The notes: generated by a model from the letters alone, not told the origin. 64,000 nucleotides of DNA from Flavobacterium circumlabens (GCF_004345565.1 NZ_SLWA01000002.1:558001-622000), one strand, 5' to 3'. Shown: positions 25,796 through 35,079, counted from the stretch's first letter. Translations and numbers: made by a program.

Positions 25796-26317
25796 TCACA
25801 GAGCCGATAGTTTCTTTTTCAGGTGCTTTTCCTCGTATTGCAGTAGTTGAAGTTTAAATTCGTATTGCTCCTGCTGATGGGGGCTGTTTTTCTGCATAAC
25901 ATCTTGTGTTCTGTCTTTTAGGTGCGGTAAAACTTTGTCTTTGATTTCTTTTTCTACTTCGTCTTCCAGAAAATCAGTAAGTTCGAAACCGTTGCGGGCA
26001 CACTCGTATTTTTCCTGACACTTTTTGAGTTTAGCGGTGATCCTATATTGGTTGATTTGGTTTAGGTTCAGCCGGTCTTCCCAATACTTCCTTTCGTTTA
26101 ATTCCGGCTGCTGTCTAGGAGAAGGATTATTTTCTCTCTTTATTTTTTGCTGTTCTACAAAAACCTCCATTTTGACGAGTCTCAGTTGGGCTGCCGACGG
26201 CAGAAGACGTTTCCCTAATACATACATCGACCAAAGGCCTGGCTTTATACCCAATAGTGTGGCTATTTCTTCCTGCTGAAACCCCAATAGGTCTCCTGTT
26301 TTTTTCTCCCTTTTCAT
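25796..26317 (-). CDS. Helix-turn-helix protein with long coiled-coil tail
   Basis: This 173-residue protein has an HTH-like N-terminus (FQQEEIATLLGIKPGLWSMYVLGKRLLPSAAQLRLVKM, about 12-50) and a long charged helical tail (about 50-173) rich in Glu, Lys and Gln. I know no named family. The upstream 170 bases hold an unusual cluster of TTGTTGTA/TACAACAA half-sites including a perfect 19-bp palindrome, which may be its own operators. It lies next to the XRE gene, and the two may act together. Confidence 0.7.
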   Translation of the reverse strand: MKREKKTGDLLGFQQEEIATLLGIKPGLWSMYVLGKRLLPSAAQLRLVKMEVFVEQQKIKRENNPSPRQQPELNERKYWEDRLNLNQINQYRITAKLKKCQEKYECARNGFELTDFLEDEVEKEIKDKVLPHLKDRTQDVMQKNSPHQQEQYEFKLQLLQYEEKHLKKKLSAL

Positions 26318-26328
26318 TACTCAGCTTA

Positions 26329-26490
26329 TGGTTGTTGTATTTTAGTACTGTTTAAAATTAATTGCTATTCTCGCTTACAACATTCTGTTGTAAATTACTT
26401 GTTGTATTTTTTAATCAACATAAGTTTTTCAACACGGCTGTTGTGAATTATTTGTTGAATTTGTATTACAACAAAAGTTTTTCAACATAA
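26329..26490 (-). promoter_or_regulatory. Cluster of TTGTTG/CAACAA half-sites
   Basis: Upstream of the HTH gene lie a perfect palindrome TTACAACA-TTC-TGTTGTAA (26375-26393), further TTGTTGTA, TCAACA, CTGTTGTG, TTGTTGAA and TACAACAAAA half-sites, and a second imperfect palindrome around 26440. About eight half-sites occupy 160 bases. This density suggests cooperative binding of a regulator, most simply the HTH protein encoded just downstream. Confidence 0.55.
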
Positions 26491-26669
26491 TTTTTTTACA
26501 CGTCATTTTAATTTTTGTTTTACGAGGGAGATTTTTTATATCCTTACTTTAAATAAAAACAAATGTAATAAAAAGATTACAATTAAAAAAAGTTGGGGTA
26601 GGAAATATTTTTTGAGTAGTACTAGTTGTGCGAAGTAATTATCTACGCTGGCAAATTTTTGTTACTTAG

Positions 26670-26970
26670 TGCCCAGCTCCTCGAAGTATTCATCAACGCT
26701 GCGCAAATGTCTCTGACTTTGCGCCATTTAGAATTTATCATTTAAAAACGAAAACACCTTAAAGTCTCCGACTTTCATCCAAATATAAATTAAAAACAGA
26801 TTGGAATTCTCATAGCCTAAATAATATTTTATAAGACATTGTTTAAGTTTGATTCTTAATAAGTTGGGAGACTTTTATCAGATTTTAATTTTCATGAGAA
26901 CACAAAAAAAATGCGCAAAATTCAGATACATTTGTGCAGCTTTTCATAAGGAAAAATTAGGAGAGCGGGT
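26670..26970. repeat. Composite repeat module, copy 1 (families B and A)
   Basis: On the minus strand the order is family A core (26970-26933), the CATAGCCTAAATAATATTTT arm (26811), then AAAGTCTCCGACTTTCATCC (26761-26780), then family B (about 26730-26690). The same order is found at 27570-27764, so this is one module of about 250-300 bases present twice in direct orientation. No intact gene is seen in 26491-26974. Confidence 0.6.
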
Positions 26971-26974
26971 AAGA

Positions 26975-27466
26975 TTAAATTTTTATTCCATTATTTTTAG
27001 GCATATGTAAAAGAATCAGTGGCTCAATAATAAATCCTTTATTTTTATTAATTTCTTTCCCTTTTGAATTAATTACTTTGCTATATTTTTTTATAATATT
27101 TAATATAGAATCATTATCGTACCTATTAGATTGAAAATTTATTTTTGATAAATATCGGATTTGTATCTGATCATGACTCTCTTTTTTTAAATAGTTAACC
27201 TGTGGAATTAAAGGAAAAGTATCTTTTTCAATAATTAATAAAAAGTCATTATACTGATTTCTCTCGATATTTTTATTTTTAAACTCTAGTGTTGTATATA
27301 AATTAACATTAAATTTTTTTACTTTATAATTTATAGAATCATAAATTATTTGATGATTCAAAATAGTGCTAGAAATATTTGAATCATAGAAACTACATTT
27401 TTCAAAAATATATATACAAACCATTAATATGCACAGAGTTATCGTTTTTCTTTTAATCATTTCCAT
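26975..27466 (-). CDS. AT-rich hypothetical protein
   Basis: This 163-residue protein is unrecognised. It has a hydrophobic N-terminus (ITLCILMVCIYIFEKCSF) that may be a signal anchor or a lipoprotein signal ending at Cys25. The remainder is rich in Asn, Ile, Lys and Tyr, in keeping with very low GC content. It sits between two copies of the composite repeat, which suggests an inserted cargo gene. A second in-frame ATG two codons later is equally possible. It has no recognisable domain. Confidence 0.5.
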   Translation of the reverse strand: MEMIKRKTITLCILMVCIYIFEKCSFYDSNISSTILNHQIIYDSINYKVKKFNVNLYTTLEFKNKNIERNQYNDFLLIIEKDTFPLIPQVNYLKKESHDQIQIRYLSKINFQSNRYDNDSILNIIKKYSKVINSKGKEINKNKGFIIEPLILLHMPKNNGIKI

Positions 27467-27555
27467 CTTTATACATCTTTAAATTATCATTCATCGATTT
27501 TAAATAGGTTTCTGTCATTTCTTTTCCTCATCTTGATATTTTATCTTTATAAATA

Positions 27556-27764
27556 TCCCCAGCTCCCTGAAGTCTTCATCGACGCTACGCAAATGTCTCT
27601 GACTTTGCGTTTTTTTAAACAAGTATAATTTAAACAGAAATCTCATAAAGTCTCCGACTTTCATCCCAATATAAATTAAAAATAGCTTGCAAATTTTCAT
27701 TGTCTAAACAATATGCTATAAGACATTTCGACAGCTTTTCATAAGGGACATTTCGGAGAGCGGG
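27556..27764. repeat. Composite repeat module, copy 2 (families B and A)
   Basis: Family B (about 27556-27612), the AAAGTCTCCGACTTTCATCC segment (27647-27666) and family A core (27729-27764) occur in the same order as at 26670-26970. A short reading frame on the minus strand crosses the copy but has no start region or family features. Nothing else is seen in 27467-27848. Confidence 0.6.
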
Positions 27765-27848
27765 ATTTTTAAATCAAAAACCTTTAAGGGTAATGGAGTG
27801 GGAGATTATTATCCAAAGAAAAAAATTAATGTATAATTTCGGGTCTTT

Positions 27849-28877
27849 TTATAACCTCTGCGTAGATTCCCTTTCAATAATGTGAGTGGGTAATTCAACA
27901 ATTTGATGTACTACTGGAATATGTTCTTTTATTTGGGCAATTTCATCAATTAATATCGAGGCAGCACGATAGCCGATGTCGTATCCGGGTTGGTCGATTG
28001 TGGTAAGTTTTGGTGAAATTACGGTGCTCATAAACCAATTGCTGAATCCAAAAACGGCAACCTGTTCGGGCGTTTTTATTTTTTTGTCATTAAAATATTT
28101 AATAATTCCGATGGCCACCAGATCCGTAACGGCAAAAACAGCATCTACATCATTATGATCGGTCATTAATTTTTCGGCATTTTCGTAGCCGTCTTCAAAG
28201 TCCGTATTGTGATCACAAACATAGACCAGAGAAGGATCGTACTTTATATTATGGTCTTCAAGTGCTTTTTTATAGCCTAAAAAACGGTCAATAGAATTTT
28301 GGGGAACATAAGACCCGCGAAAATGTGCAATTTTTTTGAACCCTTTTTCTATTAAATACGTTACGGCATCATAGGCAGCTTTCATGTCATTGATAACGAC
28401 TTTGGAACAATCGACACGTTTGGCAATTTTATCAAATAAAACCACCGGCGTATTTTTTCGGATGGCTTCATTAATATGAAAAAAATCATCCGTTTCATTG
28501 GAAAGGGACATCAAAATACCATCCACTCTTTTTTGCAATAATAGGGCAACCTGTTTTTTCTCCAGTTCATATTTTTCACTCGACTGAAGGATAATAACCA
28601 AATAACCTCTTTTCTCGGCCTCTTCCAAAATTCCGTTCAGGACGCTGGAAAAAAAGTGATGTACCGTTGCAGGAATGATGACGCCAATCGTTTTGGTTTC
28701 ATTGGTCCTGAGGTTGACCGCAACAGAGTTAGGCATATAATTCATCTTATCGGCCATTTCAATCACTTTCGCACGGGTAGTTTTACTAATGTCAGTATAC
28801 CCTTTTAAAGCTTTTGAAACCGTAGTGACAGAAATTCCCAATGCCGAGGCGATATCAATTAATTTTGTATCATTCAT
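27849..28877 (-). CDS. LacI family regulator of the trehalose locus
   Basis: This 342-residue protein has an N-terminal LacI HTH (LIDIASALGISVTTVSKALKGYTDISKTTRAKVIEMA) and a periplasmic-binding-protein-like effector domain (KTIGVIIPATVHHFFSSVLNGI, DGILMSLSNE, AFAVTDLVAIGI-type motifs). It is divergent from the TonB receptor, MFS and trehalase genes. Two GAAAACGTTTTN palindromes lie between them, closely matching LacI/GalR-type operators with a central CG. It most likely represses the trehalose genes and is released by trehalose or a derivative. Confidence 0.93.
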   Translation of the reverse strand: MNDTKLIDIASALGISVTTVSKALKGYTDISKTTRAKVIEMADKMNYMPNSVAVNLRTNETKTIGVIIPATVHHFFSSVLNGILEEAEKRGYLVIILQSSEKYELEKKQVALLLQKRVDGILMSLSNETDDFFHINEAIRKNTPVVLFDKIAKRVDCSKVVINDMKAAYDAVTYLIEKGFKKIAHFRGSYVPQNSIDRFLGYKKALEDHNIKYDPSLVYVCDHNTDFEDGYENAEKLMTDHNDVDAVFAVTDLVAIGIIKYFNDKKIKTPEQVAVFGFSNWFMSTVISPKLTTIDQPGYDIGYRAASILIDEIAQIKEHIPVVHQIVELPTHIIERESTQRL

Positions 28878-29121
28878 GAAATAAATATACTAAAAATTAC
28901 GAGAGTTCGAGGTGAAAATTATTAAGGGGCAATATTAGGAAAGATTTTTTCAACATTTTAAAGAGAACGTAAATTCCTGAAGAGATAAGGCAGAAAGAAA
29001 TTAGATATAAATAATTCAGCCATCAAAGATCTAAAAATAGCACGTTTTACTTATGGCTGATAGCTATTGGCATTGTTTACTTCGCGGTTAAATTAGACCA
29101 GTTTCCATAAAAAAATAATTT

Positions 29122-29158
29122 TCGAAAACGTTTTAGGTGTTTTCGAAAACGTTTTCGA
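29122..29158. promoter_or_regulatory. Paired LacI operators of the trehalose locus
   Basis: Site 1, TCGAAAACGTTTTAGG (29122-29137), and site 2, the perfect palindrome TCGAAAACGTTTTCGA (29143-29158), have centres 21 bases apart, two helical turns. They lie upstream of the TonB receptor gene. The rest of the 28878-29239 gap shows no gene. Confidence 0.85.
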
Positions 29159-29239
29159 TTATAATTTCGTAGTCAGGTTTTAATTAGTTACTAAGTTTAC
29201 ACTAACAAGTATGAATTTTACTAACCAAACCAAAAAAAA

Positions 29240-31879
29240 ATGAAACTTATTAACTCGTATGCAGGCGGACTATTTTTAATGTTATGCCTAATTTCTGTAC
29301 CAAACCACTTGTTTGCACAGGAGAAAAATACTGTTTCCGGAAAAGTGTTCGATGAAAGCGGACAAACTGTTCCAGGAGCAAACGTATCCTTAACAGGATC
29401 AGATCAGACTGTGACTACCGATGTAAACGGAAGCTATTTATTTTCGAATGTTGCTGCCGGAACTTATACGATTTCAGCAACCAATGTGGGCTATAAAAGC
29501 TTCGGAAAAAAAGTTACTGTAAAAGAAGGAGAAGCAGTAGTAGAAAATTTATTTTTAGAAACAGAATCGCAAAACTTAAAAGAAGTGGTCGTGACAGGAT
29601 CATCGAGTCCGAGATCGAAACTCGAATCAAGCGTGGCCATTACTTCGATGGGAGCGAAAGCCATCGAAGACAGGGCTCCGGCAAGTACGGCAGCTTTGCT
29701 TCAGACCATTCCCGGATTTGTAGTAGAAGCCTCAGGAGGGGAAATCGGAAACAACCTTTTTGCGAGAGGAATTCCATCAGCAGGAGCTTATGAATATGTA
29801 CAAATCCAGGAAGACGGATTACCGGTTTTTGAAGATGGCGCTTTGCAATTTGCCAACGCAGATACGTTTTACAGACTGGACGAAACGGTGAGTAAAATGG
29901 AAGCGGTACGTGGAGGATCTGCCTCAATTTTCGCCAACAATGCGCCCGGCGGAATCATCAATTTTATTTCTAAAACAGGACAAAATGATTTTCAGGGAAG
30001 AGCGAAATTTTCCACTTCAGATTACGGAATGTTCAGAACCGATCTTAATTTATCAGGCGCTTTAATTCAGGATAAATTATTTTTTAATATCGGAGGATTT
30101 TACAGAGCCGATAATGGAGTGAGAAATACCGGATTTACAGCCAATAAAGGAGGTCAGATCAAAGGAAACCTAACCTATAAATTTGATGATGGAGATTATT
30201 TAAGAGTCAATTTCAAACATCTTGACGACAGAAATACTTTTTACCTGCCGATTCCATTAAAAAGCAATAACGGAAAAATTGAAGGCATAGATGGTTTTAA
30301 TCCAAATTATGGAACATTAACCTCTGTAAATTTCAGTCATCTGAACGTGCCTCAATACGGTGGCGGAACTTTTAGTGCCGATTTAGAAGATGGTTCGCAT
30401 CCGGTAATCAACTCCGTTGGAGCGGAATTCAAAAAGAAAATTTCAGAGAAAGTGACTTTCAAAAATGCCTTTAAACAAACGGCTATCGATTTGAATTACA
30501 ATGCCATTTTCCCTAACGGAGGTCCTTGGACACAAGATGCTTATGCAACAGGAATTCAGAATACAACTGCGGCTAATCTTGATTTTACTTATGTAGATAA
30601 TGGTGCAGCTGTTGATCCCAATGCATTAATTATGAGAGCCGATCATTGGTACATTCATAAAAAAATGAACAATTTTGCCAACAATTTCTCTTTCGCTTTT
30701 GATTTGGATCCTGTAAAACTGACGGCCGGATACTATTATTCCAACTGGAAATCAAATCAATACTGGAACTGGAATTCGTATCTGGTAAGCGTTTCAGACA
30801 ATCCGAGATTATTAAATGTAGAAGACAATACAACAGGAGTAAACCATACCTGGAATGGAGTGGAAAGAATCACCTGGCTGGAAAGAGATGCACAAACGAA
30901 AGGCGTTTTGAATGATATTTATGCCGATGCAGAAATCAAAGCGACAGAAAACCTGACTTTTAATGCAGGTGTACGATACAATAAAGACAAGTATTCGGGC
31001 TACAGGGATAATGCCAGATTTTTTGCCGAAAATTTAGGAGTTTTAGATAACAATACTGCCGATGATGCGGTTACAACGGTAAAAGGAAATCCTTATACCT
31101 ACTGGAGATATGATGTAAGCGAATTGTCTTATACAGGCGCTGCAAATTATAAGTTCAATGATAATATGGCTTCTTACGTTCGTTACAGTCATGGTTTCAG
31201 GTCTCCGATTGAAGAATCTTTTTATGACAATGCAGCTGATTTAAGCAAGCTTGAAAATACAAAAGTGAATCAGTTGGAATTAGGGTACAAATATTCCGGT
31301 TCATTCTTTTCTGTTAATGCCAATGTATTTCACATGAATCTGAAAAATGTTGCCTTTACGGATATTTTATCAGACGGAACTTCTGAAAACAAATTTGCCG
31401 ATGTAAACAATATTGGTCTTGAAGTAGAGACGAATGCAAGATATGAAATCGTAAACCTGAATTTTACTTTCACTGTTCAAAAACCGGAATATGATAATTT
31501 TACGGGTACTAACGCAGACGGTTCTACTTTTGATTTCAATGGAAATACAGCCCGAAGAATCCCGAAATTTTTCTGTAACCTGAGACCAGAAGTAGACATC
31601 ACAAAAGATTTTACAGCTTATGTACAATTCTCTTATTATGATAAAAAGTTTACCAATCAGGATAACAAACAGGTTTTACCAGCTTATAAAGAAGTGGGGG
31701 CAGGTTTAAATTATACCTACAACAACCTTCGTTTTGCAGTGGATGCATCGAATTTATTCAATGAGATTGGTCTAACGGAAGGCGATCCGAGACAAACAAC
31801 ATCAGCAGCAAGTGATGTGTTTATGGCAAGACCTATTTTAGGACGTGCTTTTAGATTTTCGGTAGCCGTTAATTTTTAA
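29240..31879 (+). CDS. TonB-dependent outer membrane receptor (trehalose locus)
   Basis: This 879-residue protein has a signal peptide (to FAQ), an N-terminal carboxypeptidase-regulatory-like beta domain (VSGKVFDESGQTVPGANVSLTGSDQTVTTDVNGSYLF, about 30-115), a plug (LKEVVVTGSSSPRSKLESSVAITSM, about 120-240), and a 22-strand barrel ending in Phe (FSVAVNF). There is no SusD partner, so it is a classical TonB receptor rather than a SusC. Its position between the LacI operators and the MFS and trehalase genes indicates import of trehalose or a trehalose-containing oligosaccharide. A hairpin follows it. Confidence 0.92.
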   Translation: MKLINSYAGGLFLMLCLISVPNHLFAQEKNTVSGKVFDESGQTVPGANVSLTGSDQTVTTDVNGSYLFSNVAAGTYTISATNVGYKSFGKKVTVKEGEAVVENLFLETESQNLKEVVVTGSSSPRSKLESSVAITSMGAKAIEDRAPASTAALLQTIPGFVVEASGGEIGNNLFARGIPSAGAYEYVQIQEDGLPVFEDGALQFANADTFYRLDETVSKMEAVRGGSASIFANNAPGGIINFISKTGQNDFQGRAKFSTSDYGMFRTDLNLSGALIQDKLFFNIGGFYRADNGVRNTGFTANKGGQIKGNLTYKFDDGDYLRVNFKHLDDRNTFYLPIPLKSNNGKIEGIDGFNPNYGTLTSVNFSHLNVPQYGGGTFSADLEDGSHPVINSVGAEFKKKISEKVTFKNAFKQTAIDLNYNAIFPNGGPWTQDAYATGIQNTTAANLDFTYVDNGAAVDPNALIMRADHWYIHKKMNNFANNFSFAFDLDPVKLTAGYYYSNWKSNQYWNWNSYLVSVSDNPRLLNVEDNTTGVNHTWNGVERITWLERDAQTKGVLNDIYADAEIKATENLTFNAGVRYNKDKYSGYRDNARFFAENLGVLDNNTADDAVTTVKGNPYTYWRYDVSELSYTGAANYKFNDNMASYVRYSHGFRSPIEESFYDNAADLSKLENTKVNQLELGYKYSGSFFSVNANVFHMNLKNVAFTDILSDGTSENKFADVNNIGLEVETNARYEIVNLNFTFTVQKPEYDNFTGTNADGSTFDFNGNTARRIPKFFCNLRPEVDITKDFTAYVQFSYYDKKFTNQDNKQVLPAYKEVGAGLNYTYNNLRFAVDASNLFNEIGLTEGDPRQTTSAASDVFMARPILGRAFRFSVAVNF

Positions 31880-31905
31880 TTTGAAGTTAGTTAATTGATA
31901 GTTCA

Positions 31906-31940
31906 CCAAATGCTGTTGCAAAAACAGCATTTGGTATTTT
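31906..31940 (+). terminator. Hairpin between receptor and MFS genes
   Basis: CCAAATGCTGTT pairs perfectly with AACAGCATTTGG around a five-base loop, followed by a T-rich stretch. It lies inside the presumed operon and should lower expression of the downstream transporter and trehalase relative to the receptor. Confidence 0.75.
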
Positions 31941-32003
31941 TGTAACTTTACGTAATTCTTCTTTTATAAAGAGATCTTCTTTATAAAATAAACCCATCCC
32001 TTA

Positions 32004-33224
32004 ATGAAAAACATAGGAATCAAAATAGCGCTTTATCTCAATTATTTTGTCTTTGCTATTTTATTGAATAGTGTAGGCATTGTAATTCTGAAATCACAAA
32101 AAAACTACGGAGTAGATGAAGTACAGGCCAGTATTCTGGAAGCCTTTAAGGATATGCCTATTGCGATCGTCTCTTTTTTTATCGCCTCTTTTCTGCCCCG
32201 GATTGGTTATAAAAAAGCCATGCTGACAGGCTTGGCGCTGGTAACTTTGGCCTGCATTGCCATGTATTTCGGAAACTCGTTTGACAGTGCCAAACTGTTA
32301 TTTGCAACTGTAGGAGTATCTTTTGCTTTGATAAAAGTTTCGGTGTATTCCTTAATCGGTACGGTAACCGAAAACCAAAAGGAACACAATGCCCTGATGA
32401 GCAGTATTGAAGGCGTTTTTATGATTGGAATTGCATTGGCTTACTTTCTGTTTCCGGCTTTTAATGAGGAAAGCAATCCGGATTCCTGGTTAAATGTCTA
32501 TTGGTTTTTGGCGGGGTTATCGCTATTGTCCTTCTTATTTCTGTTTTTTACAAAATTTGAAGAAATTACAGCAACTGCCGGAGCAAATTTCAAGGATGAT
32601 TTTCTGCAGATGTTTAAATTGATCGCTAAAATGCTTACAGTTGTTTTTGTAATAAGCGTTTTTTTATTCGTAATGATCGAGCAGGGGATTCTTTCGTGGC
32701 TGCCCACATTCAATACAAAAGTATTACACTTACCCGAAAACATCAGCATTATGATGGCGAGTATTTTGGCTATTTCACTGGCAGTTGGGCGACTTGTGGC
32801 CGGAATAATAACCAAAAAAGTCAACTGGATCTGGGTGCTTAGCGTTTGTGTAATCTGTGCTATGTTAATCGTCTATTTTGTACTTCCGAATGTGGTGGGT
32901 CTTGAAGTGAAAAACATTAATTCTTTAACAGATATTCCCCTAATTGGATTTGCATTTCCATTAATCGGGTTATTTATAGCGCCTATTTATCCCTTACTGA
33001 ATTCAATTGTATTGAGCTCATTGCCTAAAAACCTTCAAAGTTCAATGACAGGACTAATTGTTATTTTTTCTGCTCTTGGAGGAACATTGGGTTCACGGAT
33101 AACAGGCTGGCTGTTTAAAAACGAAGGCCCGGAAAAAGCATTTTATTTCACCTTAATTCCGATGGCTTTATTACTGATCTCCTTTTTTATCCTTAAAAAA
33201 ATTACCGCAAAAAATGAAATTTAA
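32004..33224 (+). CDS. MFS sugar transporter (predicted trehalose uptake)
   Basis: This 406-residue protein has about 12 membrane helices in two halves joined by a charged loop near residue 190. MFS loop motifs include FLPRIGYKKAMLTG and GRLVAGIITKKVNWIW. It overlaps the trehalase start by 11 bases, so the two are translationally coupled; the transporter therefore most probably brings trehalose across the inner membrane for the cytosolic trehalase. The family is clear; the substrate is inferred from context. Confidence 0.88.
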   Translation: MKNIGIKIALYLNYFVFAILLNSVGIVILKSQKNYGVDEVQASILEAFKDMPIAIVSFFIASFLPRIGYKKAMLTGLALVTLACIAMYFGNSFDSAKLLFATVGVSFALIKVSVYSLIGTVTENQKEHNALMSSIEGVFMIGIALAYFLFPAFNEESNPDSWLNVYWFLAGLSLLSFLFLFFTKFEEITATAGANFKDDFLQMFKLIAKMLTVVFVISVFLFVMIEQGILSWLPTFNTKVLHLPENISIMMASILAISLAVGRLVAGIITKKVNWIWVLSVCVICAMLIVYFVLPNVVGLEVKNINSLTDIPLIGFAFPLIGLFIAPIYPLLNSIVLSSLPKNLQSSMTGLIVIFSALGGTLGSRITGWLFKNEGPEKAFYFTLIPMALLLISFFILKKITAKNEI

Positions 33225-35079
33225 ATTACATATCAATCAGACTCTTAGTCAATTGCTGGCTCAGGAAGACACTGATGGCGACAAAAAGATAACCATTGAT
33301 GACAAAGGGCCAAAACGCTTTTTGCTTGAAGATGATAAAGGAAATCAGATTGCTATCGAAGGAACGTACCAACTTTCTAACTTATTACAGGAATTGGCCT
33401 TGTCCAAAAAAAATAAAGCGGAGTTTGCCGAAATTAATTTAGAGGATATAACAGAAGATCCGGTAAAAAGAATTTCGAGAAAAATAAAAGATTTATACTG
33501 GAATGGACTTACCAGAACTATTGATGCTGCAGGAGTAAAAAAGATTTTAGAGGATGACAAAATAGAAAATGCAATTTCATATCTGTATGTTCCGGCCGGA
33601 GATTCTTTTGCATTTGAGTACTTTAAAAATTTAGAAGCCGCAAATCCTGCTTTAAAAGTGGTGCAGTTGCCTGCAGCTATTGCACCGGAATATGTTTTAT
33701 CACTGAATAAAAAACCCGGGATTCTGGCGTTGGCGCTTCAAACCAAAAACAATAAAACCGACGGAATTCCTTTTGTAGTTCCCGGTGGAAGATTTAATGA
33801 AATGTACGGCTGGGACAGTTATTTCATAACCATGGGACTCTTAATCGATGATAAAATTGATCTGGCACTTGGCATGGCGGAAAACTTTAAATACCAGATT
33901 GACCATTATGGAAAAATCTTAAATGCCAATCGAAGTTATTATCTCACGCGAACGCAGCCTCCATTGTATACGTCCTTGATTGTTGATATTATCGAAAGGT
34001 CAAATCCTGAAAAAGCATGGATTGAAAGACATTTGAAAACGGCTATTAAAGAATACAAAACGGTTTGGATGGAGCAGGGAAAAAGACGCACTCCGAATGG
34101 TTTAAATCGTTACAGAGCAGAAGGAATCGGACTTCCGTTTGAGGTAGAAGAAGGCCATTTTGATGATATACTTGAAAAATATGCGCCAAAATACGGACTG
34201 TCAACCCGGGAATTTGAGAAAAAATACCTCGAAAGAGAAATTTTAGATGCCGACCTGGATCATTATTTTATGCATGACAGAAGCATGCGCGAAAGCGGCC
34301 ACGATACAACAAACCGATTGGTGGGTATTTGTGCGGATTTAAATACAGTTGCAATAAACAGTCTGCTTTATAAATACGAAACCGATATTGCTTTCCTCAT
34401 TGAAACTATTTTTAATGATGAGTTTCAATACAGTGAAAACACTACTTATTCGAGTGAGGACTGGAATGGAAAAGCAGCGGAAAGAAAGCAAAAAATCAAT
34501 GAATTGTGCTGGAATGAAACCAACGGCCTTTATCTGGATTATAATTTCGAACTTAATGAACAGCATTATTTTGAGGCAGCCACAACATTTTATCCTTTGT
34601 GGGCAAAAATCTGTACAGACGAACAAGCCGCTATTTTAGTTAAAAAAACGCTGCCAAAATTTAAAATGAAAGGCGGAATTGCCGGAAGCACTCCATCGTC
34701 TATTGCGGACGTAAGTGAACATGCGCCCACAAGACAATGGGATTATCCGTTTGGCTGGGCTCCGCATCAGATACTATTATGGAAAGGATTATTGAATTAT
34801 GATTTTCAGGAGGAAGTACAGGAAATGATCTATCGCTGGTTGTGGCTCATTACCCGAAATGCGGTTGATTATAACGGAACGATTCCTGAAAAATTTGATT
34901 TGTCTATCAGTTCCCATAAAATTTTTGCAGAGTACGGAAATGTCGGAACCGAATTTGACTACATAACAGAAGAAGGATTTGGCTGGATGAACGCCTCTTA
35001 CCAATTTGGACTCACACTGCTGAGTTCCGATTTAAAGGAAAAATTATCGCATTTAATCGATCCGGATACTTTATTCTAA
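33214..35079 (+). CDS. treF: Cytosolic GH37 trehalase with fungal-type calcium-binding loop
   Basis: This 621-residue protein lacks a signal peptide. The GH37 signatures are PGGRFNEMYGWDSYF (190-204) and QWDYPFGWAP (about 508). The likely catalytic Asp is near 364 (ESGHDTTNR), and the EGFGWMNASY end motif is present. Residues 19-30, DTDGDKKITIDD, followed by KGPK, form an EF-hand-like loop resembling the calcium-binding segment of fungal neutral trehalases. It hydrolyses trehalose to two glucose. The symbol follows the cytosolic E. coli enzyme by function only. It overlaps the MFS gene by 11 bases and ends before a strong terminator. Confidence 0.95.
   Translation: MKFKLHINQTLSQLLAQEDTDGDKKITIDDKGPKRFLLEDDKGNQIAIEGTYQLSNLLQELALSKKNKAEFAEINLEDITEDPVKRISRKIKDLYWNGLTRTIDAAGVKKILEDDKIENAISYLYVPAGDSFAFEYFKNLEAANPALKVVQLPAAIAPEYVLSLNKKPGILALALQTKNNKTDGIPFVVPGGRFNEMYGWDSYFITMGLLIDDKIDLALGMAENFKYQIDHYGKILNANRSYYLTRTQPPLYTSLIVDIIERSNPEKAWIERHLKTAIKEYKTVWMEQGKRRTPNGLNRYRAEGIGLPFEVEEGHFDDILEKYAPKYGLSTREFEKKYLEREILDADLDHYFMHDRSMRESGHDTTNRLVGICADLNTVAINSLLYKYETDIAFLIETIFNDEFQYSENTTYSSEDWNGKAAERKQKINELCWNETNGLYLDYNFELNEQHYFEAATTFYPLWAKICTDEQAAILVKKTLPKFKMKGGIAGSTPSSIADVSEHAPTRQWDYPFGWAPHQILLWKGLLNYDFQEEVQEMIYRWLWLITRNAVDYNGTIPEKFDLSISSHKIFAEYGNVGTEFDYITEEGFGWMNASYQFGLTLLSSDLKEKLSHLIDPDTLF

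Noticed and set aside
24720..26317. Possible toxin-antitoxin or defence island
   Set aside because: HTH proteins and a small lipoprotein are present, but no toxin, nuclease or defence domain can be recognised.
26329..26490. Possible replication origin or plasmid iterons
   Set aside because: Half-sites occur, but there is no replication initiator gene and the spacing is irregular; an operator array is the simpler reading.
27515..27700. 61-codon minus-strand frame in the composite repeat
   Set aside because: It lies across repeat modules and has no start region or domain; it is listed as repeat only.
23642..27764. Possible CRISPR array
   Set aside because: The repeats are imperfect, irregularly spaced by hundreds of bases, and no cas gene is nearby.
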